From contig JAUZRW010000032.1 in NCBI GenBank assembly GCA_030950085.1, positions 1 to 55,229 of the forward strand: a stretch of DNA of 55,229 nt, given 5' to 3'. Both the position numbers and the translations under genes were made by a program. A model generated the notes under the pieces. It was given only the letters and a program-made list of their open reading frames with translations. It made no database searches and was not told where the DNA came from. Shown piece after piece: positions 15,663 to 25,100 of this stretch (positions are counted from its first letter, which is position 1; the number at the start of each line of letters is the position of its first letter). This stretch comes from Anaerolineae bacterium. GTDB lineage: Bacteria > Chloroflexota > Anaerolineae > Aggregatilineales > Phototrophicaceae.

Positions 15663-17109
15663 CGGCACTATCCTTCACATGAATCACAGCTAAATCATCT
15701 TCGTATACGAGCGTCCAACCTGTTTCTTCGCGTAATGCCAAATCAAGACCACCGCCGTTTTCGACCACGACGAGGTTGATATCATATTCAGCTAAAATAT
15801 CGCGCCAATTATCGCGTGCCAGTGTTGCATCGAGATAAGTTCGCAAAAAGTCACCGTATAAATCGGTGCGTCCATCAATGAAAACAGGGTAATCTGGTGC
15901 AGCGAACATCAGATAACCGCCCCAGTTATAACTGTTGAACATCTCACGAGGTAAATCATTTTCAGCGAGATAGGCTGCCGCCGCAACAGGCAAACGCTCT
16001 TCTTGTGCAGGGTCAACTGTCGTTGGCAATACAACGCCGACACTATAGACTAGCACCGCCAAAGCAATCACGATAACAAGTGCTAGATTCGCCATTGCCA
16101 GTGACGACGGAATTTTCTGACGAGTACGCAAGACAAAGCCGCGTTCAGTCAGGGCATTATCGAGGTGATGAGTCAGAATCGGTGTGGCAACAACAGCAAA
16201 TACCGCGATATTACGCCCGTAGAGCAGGGCTAAAAATAGTGTCCCGATGAGCAAGAAAAATCCCGACCAATCGAACTTCAGGCGACTCGCCCATAATGCC
16301 CCAAATAGACTCATCACGATGGCGATGAAAGGCCATGTCTCGCGTCCTTGAAAATTGGGCGAATTCCATTCTTGAATGAAGTCACGCAGAGAGCCTATGT
16401 TAACAGTGTTTAACGGCACGAGCATATTTTGAAAGCTATAGGGGGATAAGGCTAAAAACGGAATAGATACGACTGTCACAAGGAGCAATTTTCGCCATCC
16501 TTGCCAGCCGATGACATTTTCATCTATGCCAAAAATGTTGTTGAATAACTCCCCTACTAAAAAGGCAAACATGAAAATATAGGCAATCGACCAGCCGGCA
16601 TGAAGATTACTCCAAAGCCACATGAGCGGCACAAAGAACCACAAACGGTCTTTGCCCTTGCGCTTATAGGTGTAAACAAGATAGAGAACCACACTGCTCA
16701 AAAAGAAAGATATCATCTGTGGTCTCGCTGACCAAAACACTGCTGCCGATGAAGCACCCAAGACCAGTACAAAGGCGCGTAAGTAGGCATTTCCAGCAGA
16801 AATCGGATACAGCACCATGATTCCGGCAACCGCTAAAAGAGCCGTATAGAGGGCTAATCCAGCATTGCTGCCCACTTGCCATGTGGCATACATAATCAAT
16901 TGCGAACCCCAACTATGATTAATCCATGTCTCGCCAGATTGCGTGTGAGAAAAGGGGTCGCCGTTTATTGTGCCATTGTCGAGGATGTACTCGCCGCTAC
17001 GCAGATGCCACCATGTATCGGTATCGACTGGCACACGCATCGCCATCGCAAATAGCAGCATGACTACTACAATGATTGTCGTTCGTTCAATTGTCAAATT
17101 TCGCATCAT
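15652..17109 (-). CDS. Polytopic membrane protein, probable glycosyltransferase
   Basis: 485 residues. The N-terminal loop VDTDTWWHLRSGEYILDNG, then DPFSHTQSGETWINHSWG, is the signature of a recurring family of large membrane proteins in glycan clusters, with acidic residues placed as in GT-C enzymes. The C-terminal outer domain has NSYNWGGYLMFAAPDYPVF and IDGRTDLYGD, also typical of that family. Enzymatic activity has not, to my knowledge, been assigned. It overlaps the 3' end of the upstream unknown gene by 23 bases and starts ATGATG. Confidence 0.7.
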   Translation of the reverse strand: MMRNLTIERTTIIVVVMLLFAMAMRVPVDTDTWWHLRSGEYILDNGTINGDPFSHTQSGETWINHSWGSQLIMYATWQVGSNAGLALYTALLAVAGIMVLYPISAGNAYLRAFVLVLGASSAAVFWSARPQMISFFLSSVVLYLVYTYKRKGKDRLWFFVPLMWLWSNLHAGWSIAYIFMFAFLVGELFNNIFGIDENVIGWQGWRKLLLVTVVSIPFLALSPYSFQNMLVPLNTVNIGSLRDFIQEWNSPNFQGRETWPFIAIVMSLFGALWASRLKFDWSGFFLLIGTLFLALLYGRNIAVFAVVATPILTHHLDNALTERGFVLRTRQKIPSSLAMANLALVIVIALAVLVYSVGVVLPTTVDPAQEERLPVAAAAYLAENDLPREMFNSYNWGGYLMFAAPDYPVFIDGRTDLYGDFLRTYLDATLARDNWRDILAEYDINLVVVENGGGLDLALREETGWTLVYEDDLAVIHVKDSADEE

Positions 17110-17770
17110 CGTTTTCTTCTAGCCTCTCGTTAAGGGCATATTCAACCAGCTTATCGGCATATTCTGTAAGGCGATCAGCAGCAGATTCCAATAAAAGTGC
17201 TGAAGGTCTTTCTAATAGACCTATTGCACTCAATTCATCGTGTAGATATGAGCCTTTGTCTGTTAGTTGTCCCTTTTTTGACCTCATATGTATCTCTAAA
17301 AGAACCTGTAAATCCTGAATGAAAACCCGACTAACGATTGTTGACAATCTTCGGAAATCATCATAGGAGATTTTTTGCTCAATATGTGCTGAAAACAATC
17401 TGCCCAATATTTCCGCTTTACCTATATCATCTAGCCTATCAATCAAAAGAATGAGTGTTTCTCCAACTTTTCGACGCTCTTTCGCATCCTTTAGGCTATC
17501 CACAAATTCCTGTTTTTTGTGTTGGGGAATATCATCAAGTTGAGCGAGAAACGATAAAACTTTTTTTGCGAAAATGCGGTCACGAATAGCAAAAGCCGCA
17601 CCGACTGTTTTTGCTATAATCCCGATTAGAGGAAAATCTTTCAACAATCCACTATCAAGAATAGAATCCAAGCCTACTTCGGCGATATCGCTCACTAAAT
17701 CTCTTACTTTACCTATAGCAATGCTATCAACCATTACATCTTCAATTGATTTTTCGTCTTTTTCTGGCAT
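17087..17770 (-). CDS. Hypothetical soluble protein
   Basis: 227 residues, charged and mostly helical. A central glycine- and isoleucine-rich stretch (LKDFPLIGIIAKTVGAAFAI, about 44-63) is followed by RDRIFAKKVLSFLAQLDDIP and GETLILLIDRLDDIGKAEIL. I recall similar unnamed proteins scattered through bacterial genomes, usually as lone accessory genes, but no function. The start is the ATG of MPEKDEK. The frame stays open 96 codons further upstream but that part lies antiparallel-free inside the preceding gene's 3' end and has no protein character. The 32-base gap to the preceding gene is filled by a dispersed repeat that supplies AAGGA as a possible ribosome binding site. Confidence 0.7.
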   Translation of the reverse strand: MPEKDEKSIEDVMVDSIAIGKVRDLVSDIAEVGLDSILDSGLLKDFPLIGIIAKTVGAAFAIRDRIFAKKVLSFLAQLDDIPQHKKQEFVDSLKDAKERRKVGETLILLIDRLDDIGKAEILGRLFSAHIEQKISYDDFRRLSTIVSRVFIQDLQVLLEIHMRSKKGQLTDKGSYLHDELSAIGLLERPSALLLESAADRLTEYADKLVEYALNERLEENDDAKFDN

Positions 17771-17801
17771 TTCTTTGTGTCCTTTGAGCCTTCGTGGTGA
17801 A
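17771..17801 (-). repeat. CACGAAGG-type dispersed repeat, copy 2
   Basis: Minus strand reads TTCACCACGAAGGCTCAAAG then GACACAAAGAA, closely matching 36-65. It occupies the whole space between the stop of the O-antigen-ligase-like gene and the ATG of the following gene. Confidence 0.6.
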
Positions 17802-17802
17802 A

Positions 17803-19707
17803 TTAACCGCCCCAGCCGACTTGTGGCAAATATTCCGGCAACGGTTCGCGTAAATATTGCAAGCGTGACCAATTTAAGCCATCGACTCGCGGTAGCGGCG
17901 GCGTAATCGTTTCGGCATCGGTGAGAATACCGACATAAATATTGCGCTGTCGTCTGAAATGCTGCCAATCGGGAGCAAAGAGAATCGCCTGTTCTATCGC
18001 TGACCGTGCCTGTGCTTGATTGCCCATTTGCCAATAGAGCGCCGCGAGGTTTGCCCACCCTGAACTGTGCGTCGGTTCAAGTTCAAGATAGCGTTGATAG
18101 CCAATAATCGCTTGTTCAATTACTGTCTCGTCGCCTTCTGTAGCCGCAATACCGTATAAGTAGGCTTGCTGTAGTCTATAAGCAGGCTGATTAGGGTCAG
18201 CATTGATAAGGTGCTGCATCGCTTCGGCATTCTCAACAAATGTTTCAGAAGCAGCCATTATACAATCATCGGATTCGTACATACGGCAATCATTCAATTG
18301 GGCGACATCTTGCAAAATCGAATAGTAGTCGGCATATAAACGGCTATTCCAGAAGCCTGCCAATAGCAAAAAAATCCACATAGCTATCAGGCTAATAGGA
18401 TGACCGATTTTACGCCACTTCGCCTGTAACGGTAGTGGGTCATTCGGCGCAGTGGCGAGTATCAGCATCAGTAAACCCGCTATGGCAATCACAGGCATCA
18501 TGGACGGGGTATCCAGCAAATGATGAACCCCAAAACCAATCGTCGCGGCAATACCGGCTATATAGTACGGGCGCTCGAAACCTGTAATGGTTTTCCAATT
18601 TCGTAGCATAGCGCGTAATGCAAGACCGACTGTTACGGTAATCGCTAGTAAGCCTAACAATCCCATTTCTGCCGCAATCGTGAACAGGACATTATGGGCA
18701 TGTGCCTGTGGCTGTGTCGGTGGGATAGAAGCGTATTTAGCTAGATGTTGACCGTAAGTGAAAAATCCTTTTCCCCAGATTGGACTCTCTTGCAGCATAG
18801 ACAATGCCGCATTCCAGAGATAAGTGCGTAATGACAGTGACCGTCCGGCAACGGATAGTGAATTCACTAAGAAATAGACCATAAATACGCCTATCAGTAA
18901 AACGGCAATTATCACTGCTATCAAGACAATTCGCAGTATAGGCGATTGCTTGCCCCACCATGTTCGGATAGCAGAAACAGATAGCAAGTTATGGTCTGCC
19001 AAAAGCAGCAAAAATAAGATGCCGATTGCTGCCATGCCGCCAATCCATGCGCCGCGTGATTGACTCAGAATCAACAAGAAAAAGGCAGAAAGGGTATATA
19101 AGCCCATAATGATTTGTGGAAAACGTCTTTTGGCATTAATCACTTGTACTATGCCAAATGGAATCAACATCAACATATACGCACCAAAAGCATTGGCATT
19201 GCCGATAAGCCCACTTGGGCGCGGAAGTTCGCTCAAGCCGTTTAGGTCTATCAGTAGCCATGTCGAATACCAGCCGAATAGCATCACGGCAAAACCTGAA
19301 AACACGAAACTCTGCGCGAGGACTTGTCGAGATAATCCGCCATTTGCCAGCATATCCAACAGCATAAACCACAAACTGACATAGAGTATCATGTACCACA
19401 TGCCCTCAATACTCCGTCGCCATGTCGCCAGATTCATTGCAATCGACATAACAAAAGCAATGCCCCACAGCAAAAAAACCACGTCGAGTACCGTGCGATG
19501 CCATATCCACCCCCTACGCCAACGCACGAACAACCATGATGTGGCGAGGACTCCGAATAATCCGAGTGTGAAGGGTTGCAAGTCAATCAAACTTAGAACA
19601 CCATTGAAAGTCGCGCCCAATACAGATAGATAGGCAAAGACAAGTGATAAAAGCGCAAACATCCAAATGTTTCGACGCGCACGGGTGACAGTTCTTGCTT
19701 TCGTCAT
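17803..19707 (-). CDS. O-antigen ligase/polymerase-like membrane protein with TPR domain
   Basis: 634 residues. About twelve transmembrane helices include the Wzy_C region: RPSGLIGNANAFGAYMLMLI (about 163-182), LILSQSRGAWIGGMAAI, and the outer loop WGKGFFTYGQHLAKYA leading to QAHAHNVLFTIAAEMG, which holds the conserved His. A C-terminal outer domain has TPR-like helices (YQRYLELEPTHSSGWANLAA, then ALYWQMGNQAQARSAIEQAI). Such proteins polymerise or ligate lipid-linked glycans, so this is a likely key step of the cluster. It is the first gene of the minus-strand run, divergent from the gene at 19919. Confidence 0.85.
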   Translation of the reverse strand: MTKARTVTRARRNIWMFALLSLVFAYLSVLGATFNGVLSLIDLQPFTLGLFGVLATSWLFVRWRRGWIWHRTVLDVVFLLWGIAFVMSIAMNLATWRRSIEGMWYMILYVSLWFMLLDMLANGGLSRQVLAQSFVFSGFAVMLFGWYSTWLLIDLNGLSELPRPSGLIGNANAFGAYMLMLIPFGIVQVINAKRRFPQIIMGLYTLSAFFLLILSQSRGAWIGGMAAIGILFLLLLADHNLLSVSAIRTWWGKQSPILRIVLIAVIIAVLLIGVFMVYFLVNSLSVAGRSLSLRTYLWNAALSMLQESPIWGKGFFTYGQHLAKYASIPPTQPQAHAHNVLFTIAAEMGLLGLLAITVTVGLALRAMLRNWKTITGFERPYYIAGIAATIGFGVHHLLDTPSMMPVIAIAGLLMLILATAPNDPLPLQAKWRKIGHPISLIAMWIFLLLAGFWNSRLYADYYSILQDVAQLNDCRMYESDDCIMAASETFVENAEAMQHLINADPNQPAYRLQQAYLYGIAATEGDETVIEQAIIGYQRYLELEPTHSSGWANLAALYWQMGNQAQARSAIEQAILFAPDWQHFRRQRNIYVGILTDAETITPPLPRVDGLNWSRLQYLREPLPEYLPQVGWGG

Positions 19708-19918
19708 AGAGCCTCAATGAGTAGAATAATGACCAGTATATATAATTCACGTTACGCAGTTACAGGTCATCAGACAATGTCCCTAGCATAACATTCGTTT
19801 TTTTAGTTTACAGTTCACAGTTTTCAATACGATAGCCTAAGTGCATCTGTAAACTGACGACTCATAACTGTAAACATCCTTGCCAAACGAATACCAGATA
19901 AATCGACAAGTCCGTAAC
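19708..19918. other. Divergent intergenic region with GTTTACAG inverted repeats
   Basis: Separates the ligase-like gene from the plus-strand membrane protein. It holds TTACGCAGTT (also found in the MITE-like element near 48.1 kb) and AGTTTACAGTTCACAG (about 19806) facing TCTGTAAACTG and ACTGTAAAC (about 19846-19875), an inverted pair. No gene is seen; both promoters must lie here but I cannot place them firmly. Confidence 0.45.
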
Positions 19919-21130
19919 ATGAGTATATTAAGAAAGATGATACCGTTGATGTCAAATTTCCGCATAGGTTCAATGCTTCGACCTGCTTTTATTGCCCCCC
20001 TATTGTGCCTGATTTATGTCTTGGCAGTTGTTAATGTTTATGATGATGCTTTAGCCATTGTCACGATAGGCTCAGAATTTGCACCTGAAGAACTAGAAAA
20101 CAATGAGTACACAGAAAAAGGCTATGATGGACAATTTGTATATTATCTAGCTCGATATGGCATTGATAGCGAAGCCTATATTGATGTGCCGTCGTATCGC
20201 GCCCAACGGATTTTGCTCCCTGTTTTGGGTCGAATTGTGTCATTTGGGCAAGATTCATTACTGGTATGGGCTTTATTGCTGGTCAATTTGATTGCGCTTG
20301 GCGGTGGAACGGTTTTACTGGAAAAATTGCTAGTCGAACACAAGGCAAATCGCTGGATAGCCCTTGGTTTTGCTTTATCGCTAGGGATGTTTGGTGCAGC
20401 ACGCCTCATCACCACAGAAACCTTAGCCTATGCCCTTGCACTCGGCGGTATCTACCTCATGCGACACAATCGCTGGCGATGGGCGGCTGTCATCTTCGCA
20501 TTATCGGTACTCAGCAAAGAGATGACACTCTTTTTCCCGGCGGCATATGGGGTGTACCTGCTTTATCAGCGAAAAATTCCACAAGCATTTATTTTTGGCG
20601 CAATTGTGCTGCTGCCGTTTATCATCTGGCAAGGGATTTTATACAACGCTTTCGGTAGTTTTGGCATTGGTAGTGGTGGTGCTGGCACAACAGGCTTTGC
20701 GATTGTGCCATTTATGGGTTTCATTCGTTTGATAATTGAACCGATACGCGCAGGAAATACCAGCGCAGCAATTGTGCTTGGCTTGCTGATGGGTATGTTT
20801 GTTATGCTACCGACAGTGTGGGCGTTGTGGCAAGTCGTTGCGGATACACGCTATACGCTTCAAGTGCGTGCTGGCAACAAGCCCGAAAGTACCATTCGTG
20901 GCTGGTCACTGATGACATGGCACTTGCTGACAAATATTGTGATTATACCCTTTGTGCCATTATCAACCTTTGCCGAACCATTGGGCATGTTGCGTTTTAT
21001 TGTCGGGATGCAAATTATGGTCATTCTATACGCGGCAGCACGTCGGAAAAAACGCGCTTTAAGCTATAGTACATTCTGGTTTGTGACGAGTTTTTTGGTG
21101 ATTGTGAGCGATTTTGCGGCAGTTTCGTGA
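19919..21130 (+). CDS. Polytopic membrane protein of the AZOBR_p60025-like surface-glycan family
   Basis: About 403 residues with a first outer loop YTEKGYDGQFVYYLARYG, then VPSYRAQRILLPVLGRIVSFG, and a later LSVLSKEMTLFFPAAYGVYL. This loop pattern (YDGQF.Y..A, then YR..RIL.P) matches what I know as AZOBR_p60025-type cell-surface glycopolymer proteins. It is probably a GT-C-like transferase. The ATG at 19919 is preferred over a TTG at 19880, but neither has a strong ribosome binding site. It is the only plus-strand gene between 7 and 24 kb, ending five bases before the convergent sugar transferase. Confidence 0.7.
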   Translation: MSILRKMIPLMSNFRIGSMLRPAFIAPLLCLIYVLAVVNVYDDALAIVTIGSEFAPEELENNEYTEKGYDGQFVYYLARYGIDSEAYIDVPSYRAQRILLPVLGRIVSFGQDSLLVWALLLVNLIALGGGTVLLEKLLVEHKANRWIALGFALSLGMFGAARLITTETLAYALALGGIYLMRHNRWRWAAVIFALSVLSKEMTLFFPAAYGVYLLYQRKIPQAFIFGAIVLLPFIIWQGILYNAFGSFGIGSGGAGTTGFAIVPFMGFIRLIIEPIRAGNTSAAIVLGLLMGMFVMLPTVWALWQVVADTRYTLQVRAGNKPESTIRGWSLMTWHLLTNIVIIPFVPLSTFAEPLGMLRFIVGMQIMVILYAAARRKKRALSYSTFWFVTSFLVIVSDFAAVS

Positions 21131-21135
21131 TGGAT

Positions 21136-22593
21136 TTATTGCCCTGCCATGCTCAAAACTTTACCCACTGTACGAATCAGAATACCCATATCCAGCATAA
21201 TCGACTGATGGCGGATGTAGTACAAATCGTATTGCAATTTCACCAGTGCATCTTCATCGGTTGCGCCATATTTGTAACGGACTTGCGCCCACCCTGTTAA
21301 ACCGGGACGAATCGTATGCCGTGTACGATAGAACGGGATTTTTTCCTGCAAGCGATTGACATGGAAGGCACGCTCAGGACGGGGTCCTATCATGCTCATA
21401 TCCCCTTTAAGCACATTGAATAATTGCGGAACTTCATCGAGGCGTGTTTTACGGAGAAAATTGCCTACCCGTGTCACACGAGCATCATTTTTTTCTGCGA
21501 ATTTGGGTCCGGTTTTCGCTTCGGCATCTTTGACCATTGAGCGCAGTTTATACACCGTAAATTCGCGCCCATTGAGTCCGACTCTATTTTGTGAAAAGAT
21601 AATTGCGCCTTTAGAGTCCAACTTAATTACAAGGGCAATCAATGGAAATAGCGGTGCGAAGAAGAGTAAGCCAATCAGCGCCATCACAATATCCATTAAC
21701 CGCTTGAGCAAGGGATATGGATTAAAAACCGATGTGCCGCCTATCGGCAATACGACAGCCCAATTATCGCCGACATGCTCCACCGGAACACGGTCAGTCA
21801 TGCGTTCATATAAAATGGGCATCGGCGTAATAGCGACACCGTGTTCATAAGCATCCATCACTCCCTGAAACACATCACCCGGTAATTCACGGGTTGATGT
21901 CACGATGAGTTCGCTAATCCCTTCGCGTAGAACAATCGGCAAAATATCGCTACCATTGCCCAAGACCGCAATACTTTTGACCGTTTGAGTCTCATCTTTC
22001 TCGCTCATGCGAATCACACCTAGTACTTGGTAGGCATCAAGAGCATCTTCTAGCAAAATATCAATGATGGCTTGTGCTGCCCAATCCGTACCAATCACCA
22101 AAGCACGGCGCGGTTCACTTGCCCAACCAATTAAAGCCGGATTGAGAATACGCCACAATGCCAGCAAGAAAAATGACACAATGCCATAATACAATATGAA
22201 CAAACGTGGGAGTGTGTTCGGTTCAGCAAAGAAGAACACCACGACATAAACGACAATCAGTTGTAACGTAATCAACATAAGCCGCGTGAGTGAGGCTATT
22301 CTATCGGCGGCATGGGATAAATCATAGTAATCATTGGCAGTTGCCAACAAGAACCATAAGCTCGGCAAAATCACAAACCATAGCACCTGTTCCAGCAAAA
22401 AAGGTAAATCATAATTTCTCTCGCCAACGACAGCCCAAATGAATAAGGCGATTAAGATAGCCGCGATAATTGCCAAAGCATCACCCACCATCATCAGCAA
22501 ACGGCGTTCCGAGAGGCGCAATTGTATCCGTCGCTTGGCAGACGGACGGGGTGCAAAAAGCATCCGAGATTCAGAAGTATCATGAATGGACAT
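21136..22593 (-). CDS. Polyprenyl glycosylphosphotransferase (WbaP/exopolysaccharide type)
   Basis: 485 residues. It would transfer a sugar-1-phosphate from a nucleotide sugar to a polyprenyl phosphate, starting glycan assembly at the inner membrane. Four to five N-terminal helices are followed by a nucleotide-binding-like domain (RRALVIGTDWAAQAIIDILL), then a reentrant helix and the catalytic bacterial sugar transferase domain: KRLMDIVMALIGLLFFAPLF, FTVYKLRSM, TRLDEVPQLFNVLKGDMSMI, GPRPE and RPGLTGWAQV. All expected motifs are present. The ATG at 22593 lies just behind the stop of the upstream gene; the frame stays open to 22644. Confidence 0.93.
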   Translation of the reverse strand: MSIHDTSESRMLFAPRPSAKRRIQLRLSERRLLMMVGDALAIIAAILIALFIWAVVGERNYDLPFLLEQVLWFVILPSLWFLLATANDYYDLSHAADRIASLTRLMLITLQLIVVYVVVFFFAEPNTLPRLFILYYGIVSFFLLALWRILNPALIGWASEPRRALVIGTDWAAQAIIDILLEDALDAYQVLGVIRMSEKDETQTVKSIAVLGNGSDILPIVLREGISELIVTSTRELPGDVFQGVMDAYEHGVAITPMPILYERMTDRVPVEHVGDNWAVVLPIGGTSVFNPYPLLKRLMDIVMALIGLLFFAPLFPLIALVIKLDSKGAIIFSQNRVGLNGREFTVYKLRSMVKDAEAKTGPKFAEKNDARVTRVGNFLRKTRLDEVPQLFNVLKGDMSMIGPRPERAFHVNRLQEKIPFYRTRHTIRPGLTGWAQVRYKYGATDEDALVKLQYDLYYIRHQSIMLDMGILIRTVGKVLSMAGQ

Positions 22594-22609
22594 GGTACAA
22601 TATTTTCCC

Positions 22610-24247
22610 TTAACGTGGAATGTTACGCGAGACAGCATAAACATTCACATTGTCTGATGAAGCAGCGAGAATGAGATTACGAACACATTGTCCACTGCCG
22701 ATACGGTTTTCGCGTGGACCCAAAATCACATAAGCGACATGATATCTTTCCAGTAAGGGCAGGCAATCATCTCCACTTAAAGTATACCATTCCCTGACCG
22801 CTTGTCGGCTGCTTTGTGCATCAACTGTCTCAGCATAATGTCCATAAACAGGACGACCATCTGTCCAAACAGGAATCCACGTCGAAACATCAGGAGAGGC
22901 TAAGATAATAGTGCCAGCGCGAATCTCACTGTCCAGATAATCAAAGGCATCGACATAATCTTGTTCCAATACATTGGCATCGACATTGCTCCAGCCTTGT
23001 ACGATTGGTACAATCGGTAAATAGAGCCACAAGATATGAGACAGCAAGAATAGCGGAACAATTGTGACGTAAACCCAACCCCGATAACGGCGCTTCACAT
23101 ATCCAAACCAGAAATCGACCACTGCTCGCGTTGCAAAATAAGCCACAGGGAGCATCAGCCCGGCTAAGAAATATTGATTGAGCTTAAGCGGCAAGTACAT
23201 GGTGATTATCATCGACAGCAACCACAGCAGCATGAAACGGTCTCCATCAGCCTCAAAACGCCGTCCTGCGCGATAAAGTGCCGGCAGCGCGATAAGCAAG
23301 GGCAAACCAAGACTCAGCAATAACATAGGTAAAGATGGTACTCTATCGCCGCGCTGTGCTATCCATTCAGCTACCGCCGCATTATTGACAAATGTGAGCA
23401 AATAATAGGCGATGAGTGGCAATGCTGGAACGAGAATCCACAAACCCCACCGAATTTCGCGTGTCGATAGTTTCCGTTGCACTCCCAAATGAACGCCGAT
23501 ACTCAACACATAGGCAATACCAATAGGCAATAAAGCATCCGGATAGACAAAGGCTAAGAGTAAACTCACTAAAAATACCATGAGTCCCTCATTGGCAACT
23601 GAGGGTTCTAGGGTTTCGCCCGGACGAAAGATAGGCACAATGACAGAGGCTAACCAAGCTAAACAAGCAATCGTCAAAGGGTAATGGACATTCACCCCTG
23701 CACTAAAGAAAGGGGATATCTGTGGAATCATCAAATCTGGAACAACCACTGAGTTTGAGATACCTGTTAGCAAAGCGTACAACCAACCAAAGCCCGACCC
23801 GATAGTAGCAATCACGAAAAAGATACGGCGAGTATTGACCTTCACCCAAATACTTGCCCCTAAGTGATAGATGGCAACGTACATAAAAATAGAGACAACC
23901 ATCCGTCCGAGATGAAACCACATAATAGGTGATTGAATGCTAAAGCGCGAAGCTTGTCCAAGCAAAGCATAAATCGGATGTACAAGAGCGCCTGTCTGCG
24001 ATTCGGGTGTATGGGCGAATTGTGTCAAGAATTGTCCTGCTGCCCCTTGCCGAATCCGTGCCATACTCGCGGCACTATCTTGATAATCATGAAGCGCACC
24101 CATAAATTGCCAATCTGCCCCCGGCGGATTCAAGACAGCAACAATGATAAAGGGTGTAAATGTGAATAACAGCAAGGTAACACTCACGAGAAAAACCCAG
24201 CGCCACTCTGCGCGTGCCACAAAACCACTATAGGTTGTTTCTTGCAT
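22610..24247 (-). CDS. Polytopic membrane protein, glycan cluster
   Basis: 545 residues with about ten hydrophobic segments, a first outer loop GADWQFMGALHDYQDSAASM, and a C-terminal outer part (YVDAFDYLDSEIRAGTIILA, then YHVAYVILGPRENRIGSG) typical of large GT-C-like proteins. The DW.F/DY acidic residues in loop 1 could serve as the general base, but no family name is secure. GGGGAAG sits four bases before the ATG. It is first in a two-gene unit with the sugar-phosphate transferase. Confidence 0.65.
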   Translation of the reverse strand: MQETTYSGFVARAEWRWVFLVSVTLLLFTFTPFIIVAVLNPPGADWQFMGALHDYQDSAASMARIRQGAAGQFLTQFAHTPESQTGALVHPIYALLGQASRFSIQSPIMWFHLGRMVVSIFMYVAIYHLGASIWVKVNTRRIFFVIATIGSGFGWLYALLTGISNSVVVPDLMIPQISPFFSAGVNVHYPLTIACLAWLASVIVPIFRPGETLEPSVANEGLMVFLVSLLLAFVYPDALLPIGIAYVLSIGVHLGVQRKLSTREIRWGLWILVPALPLIAYYLLTFVNNAAVAEWIAQRGDRVPSLPMLLLSLGLPLLIALPALYRAGRRFEADGDRFMLLWLLSMIITMYLPLKLNQYFLAGLMLPVAYFATRAVVDFWFGYVKRRYRGWVYVTIVPLFLLSHILWLYLPIVPIVQGWSNVDANVLEQDYVDAFDYLDSEIRAGTIILASPDVSTWIPVWTDGRPVYGHYAETVDAQSSRQAVREWYTLSGDDCLPLLERYHVAYVILGPRENRIGSGQCVRNLILAASSDNVNVYAVSRNIPR

Positions 24248-24383
24248 ATGACTTCCCCTTTACGTTGGGCAATTAGAACAGTATCGGCTAGAATTGATAA
24301 TCATGCCAAATTTGGCGATAATAAGCATATTCATTTTATGCTGAAAACACTTCCTAAGCCAACTAAACTTAAGGTATAAGTTG

Positions 24384-25088
24384 ATGAATCAGGGGAAAGC
24401 CCTTTACAAATTACAAGAAATTGATTTAGGTCTCATACGGTGTGATAAGCGATTGCAAGCCATTGAAGCCCAATTAGCCGATAATGACGCTGTAAAAGCT
24501 GCCCAAGTTACAGTCGATATAGCAGAGGAAGAGTTAAAGCCTTTACAAAAAAATTTGCGTGACCTTGAACTACAGGTGCAATCAACTCGTAGCAAACGCA
24601 ACAATACAGAAACACGGCTCTATAGCGGCTCGGTGACGAATCCCAAAGAGCTACAAGATATGCAAAACGAAATCGAATCCTTGAAAAAGTGGCACGCTGA
24701 GTTAGAAGACCGTATGTTGGAAGTTATGCTGGGTGTAGAAGAGGCAGAATCAGTCTTAAACGATGCCCAAGATACCTTAGCACAGGTCATGGAAGCCGCC
24801 GCAACTGAAAATCAAGATTTGCTATCTGAGAAACAAGCCTTAATATCAGAAGTGAGTCATTTGCAGGAAAAACGCATTGCGGCAATTGCGGCTGTAGATG
24901 AGACGAATCTCAAGTTGTATGACACCATGCGCCCACAAAAGGCGAATCAACCGATTGCCAAACTTAACTCAGACGATACCTGCTCTGCCTGTGGTATTCG
25001 CCAGATGGGGGTGGTCACACAAGAGATTCGGCGCAGTGAAGAACTCATCTACTGTAGAAATTGTAAGCGTCTACTTGTCGCGTTATAA
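24384..25088 (+). CDS. Coiled-coil C4 zinc-ribbon protein (HP0958/CT398-like)
   Basis: 234 residues. A long coiled coil (about 5-190, with LRDLELQVQSTRSKRNNTET and the hinge YSGSVTNPKELQDMQNEIES) precedes a C-terminal four-cysteine zinc ribbon, CSACGIRQMG and YCRNCKRLL. This is the C4-type zinc-ribbon family (PF02591-like). A relative in Helicobacter acts in flagellar gene regulation as an RNA and RpoN chaperone; a role here is not known. The segment YSGSVTNPKELQ is highly typical of the family. The ATG at 24384 follows AAGG. It lies 12 bases ahead of the ATPase gene, probably one operon. Confidence 0.85.
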   Translation: MNQGKALYKLQEIDLGLIRCDKRLQAIEAQLADNDAVKAAQVTVDIAEEELKPLQKNLRDLELQVQSTRSKRNNTETRLYSGSVTNPKELQDMQNEIESLKKWHAELEDRMLEVMLGVEEAESVLNDAQDTLAQVMEAAATENQDLLSEKQALISEVSHLQEKRIAAIAAVDETNLKLYDTMRPQKANQPIAKLNSDDTCSACGIRQMGVVTQEIRRSEELIYCRNCKRLLVAL

Positions 25089-25100
25089 AGGAATGGTGAA

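Noticed and set aside
17771-18058. N-terminal extension of the unknown gene at 17087
   Set aside because: It would overlap the ligase-like gene by about 255 bases and has low-complexity, non-protein-like sequence; an ATG with a good upstream site exists at 17770.
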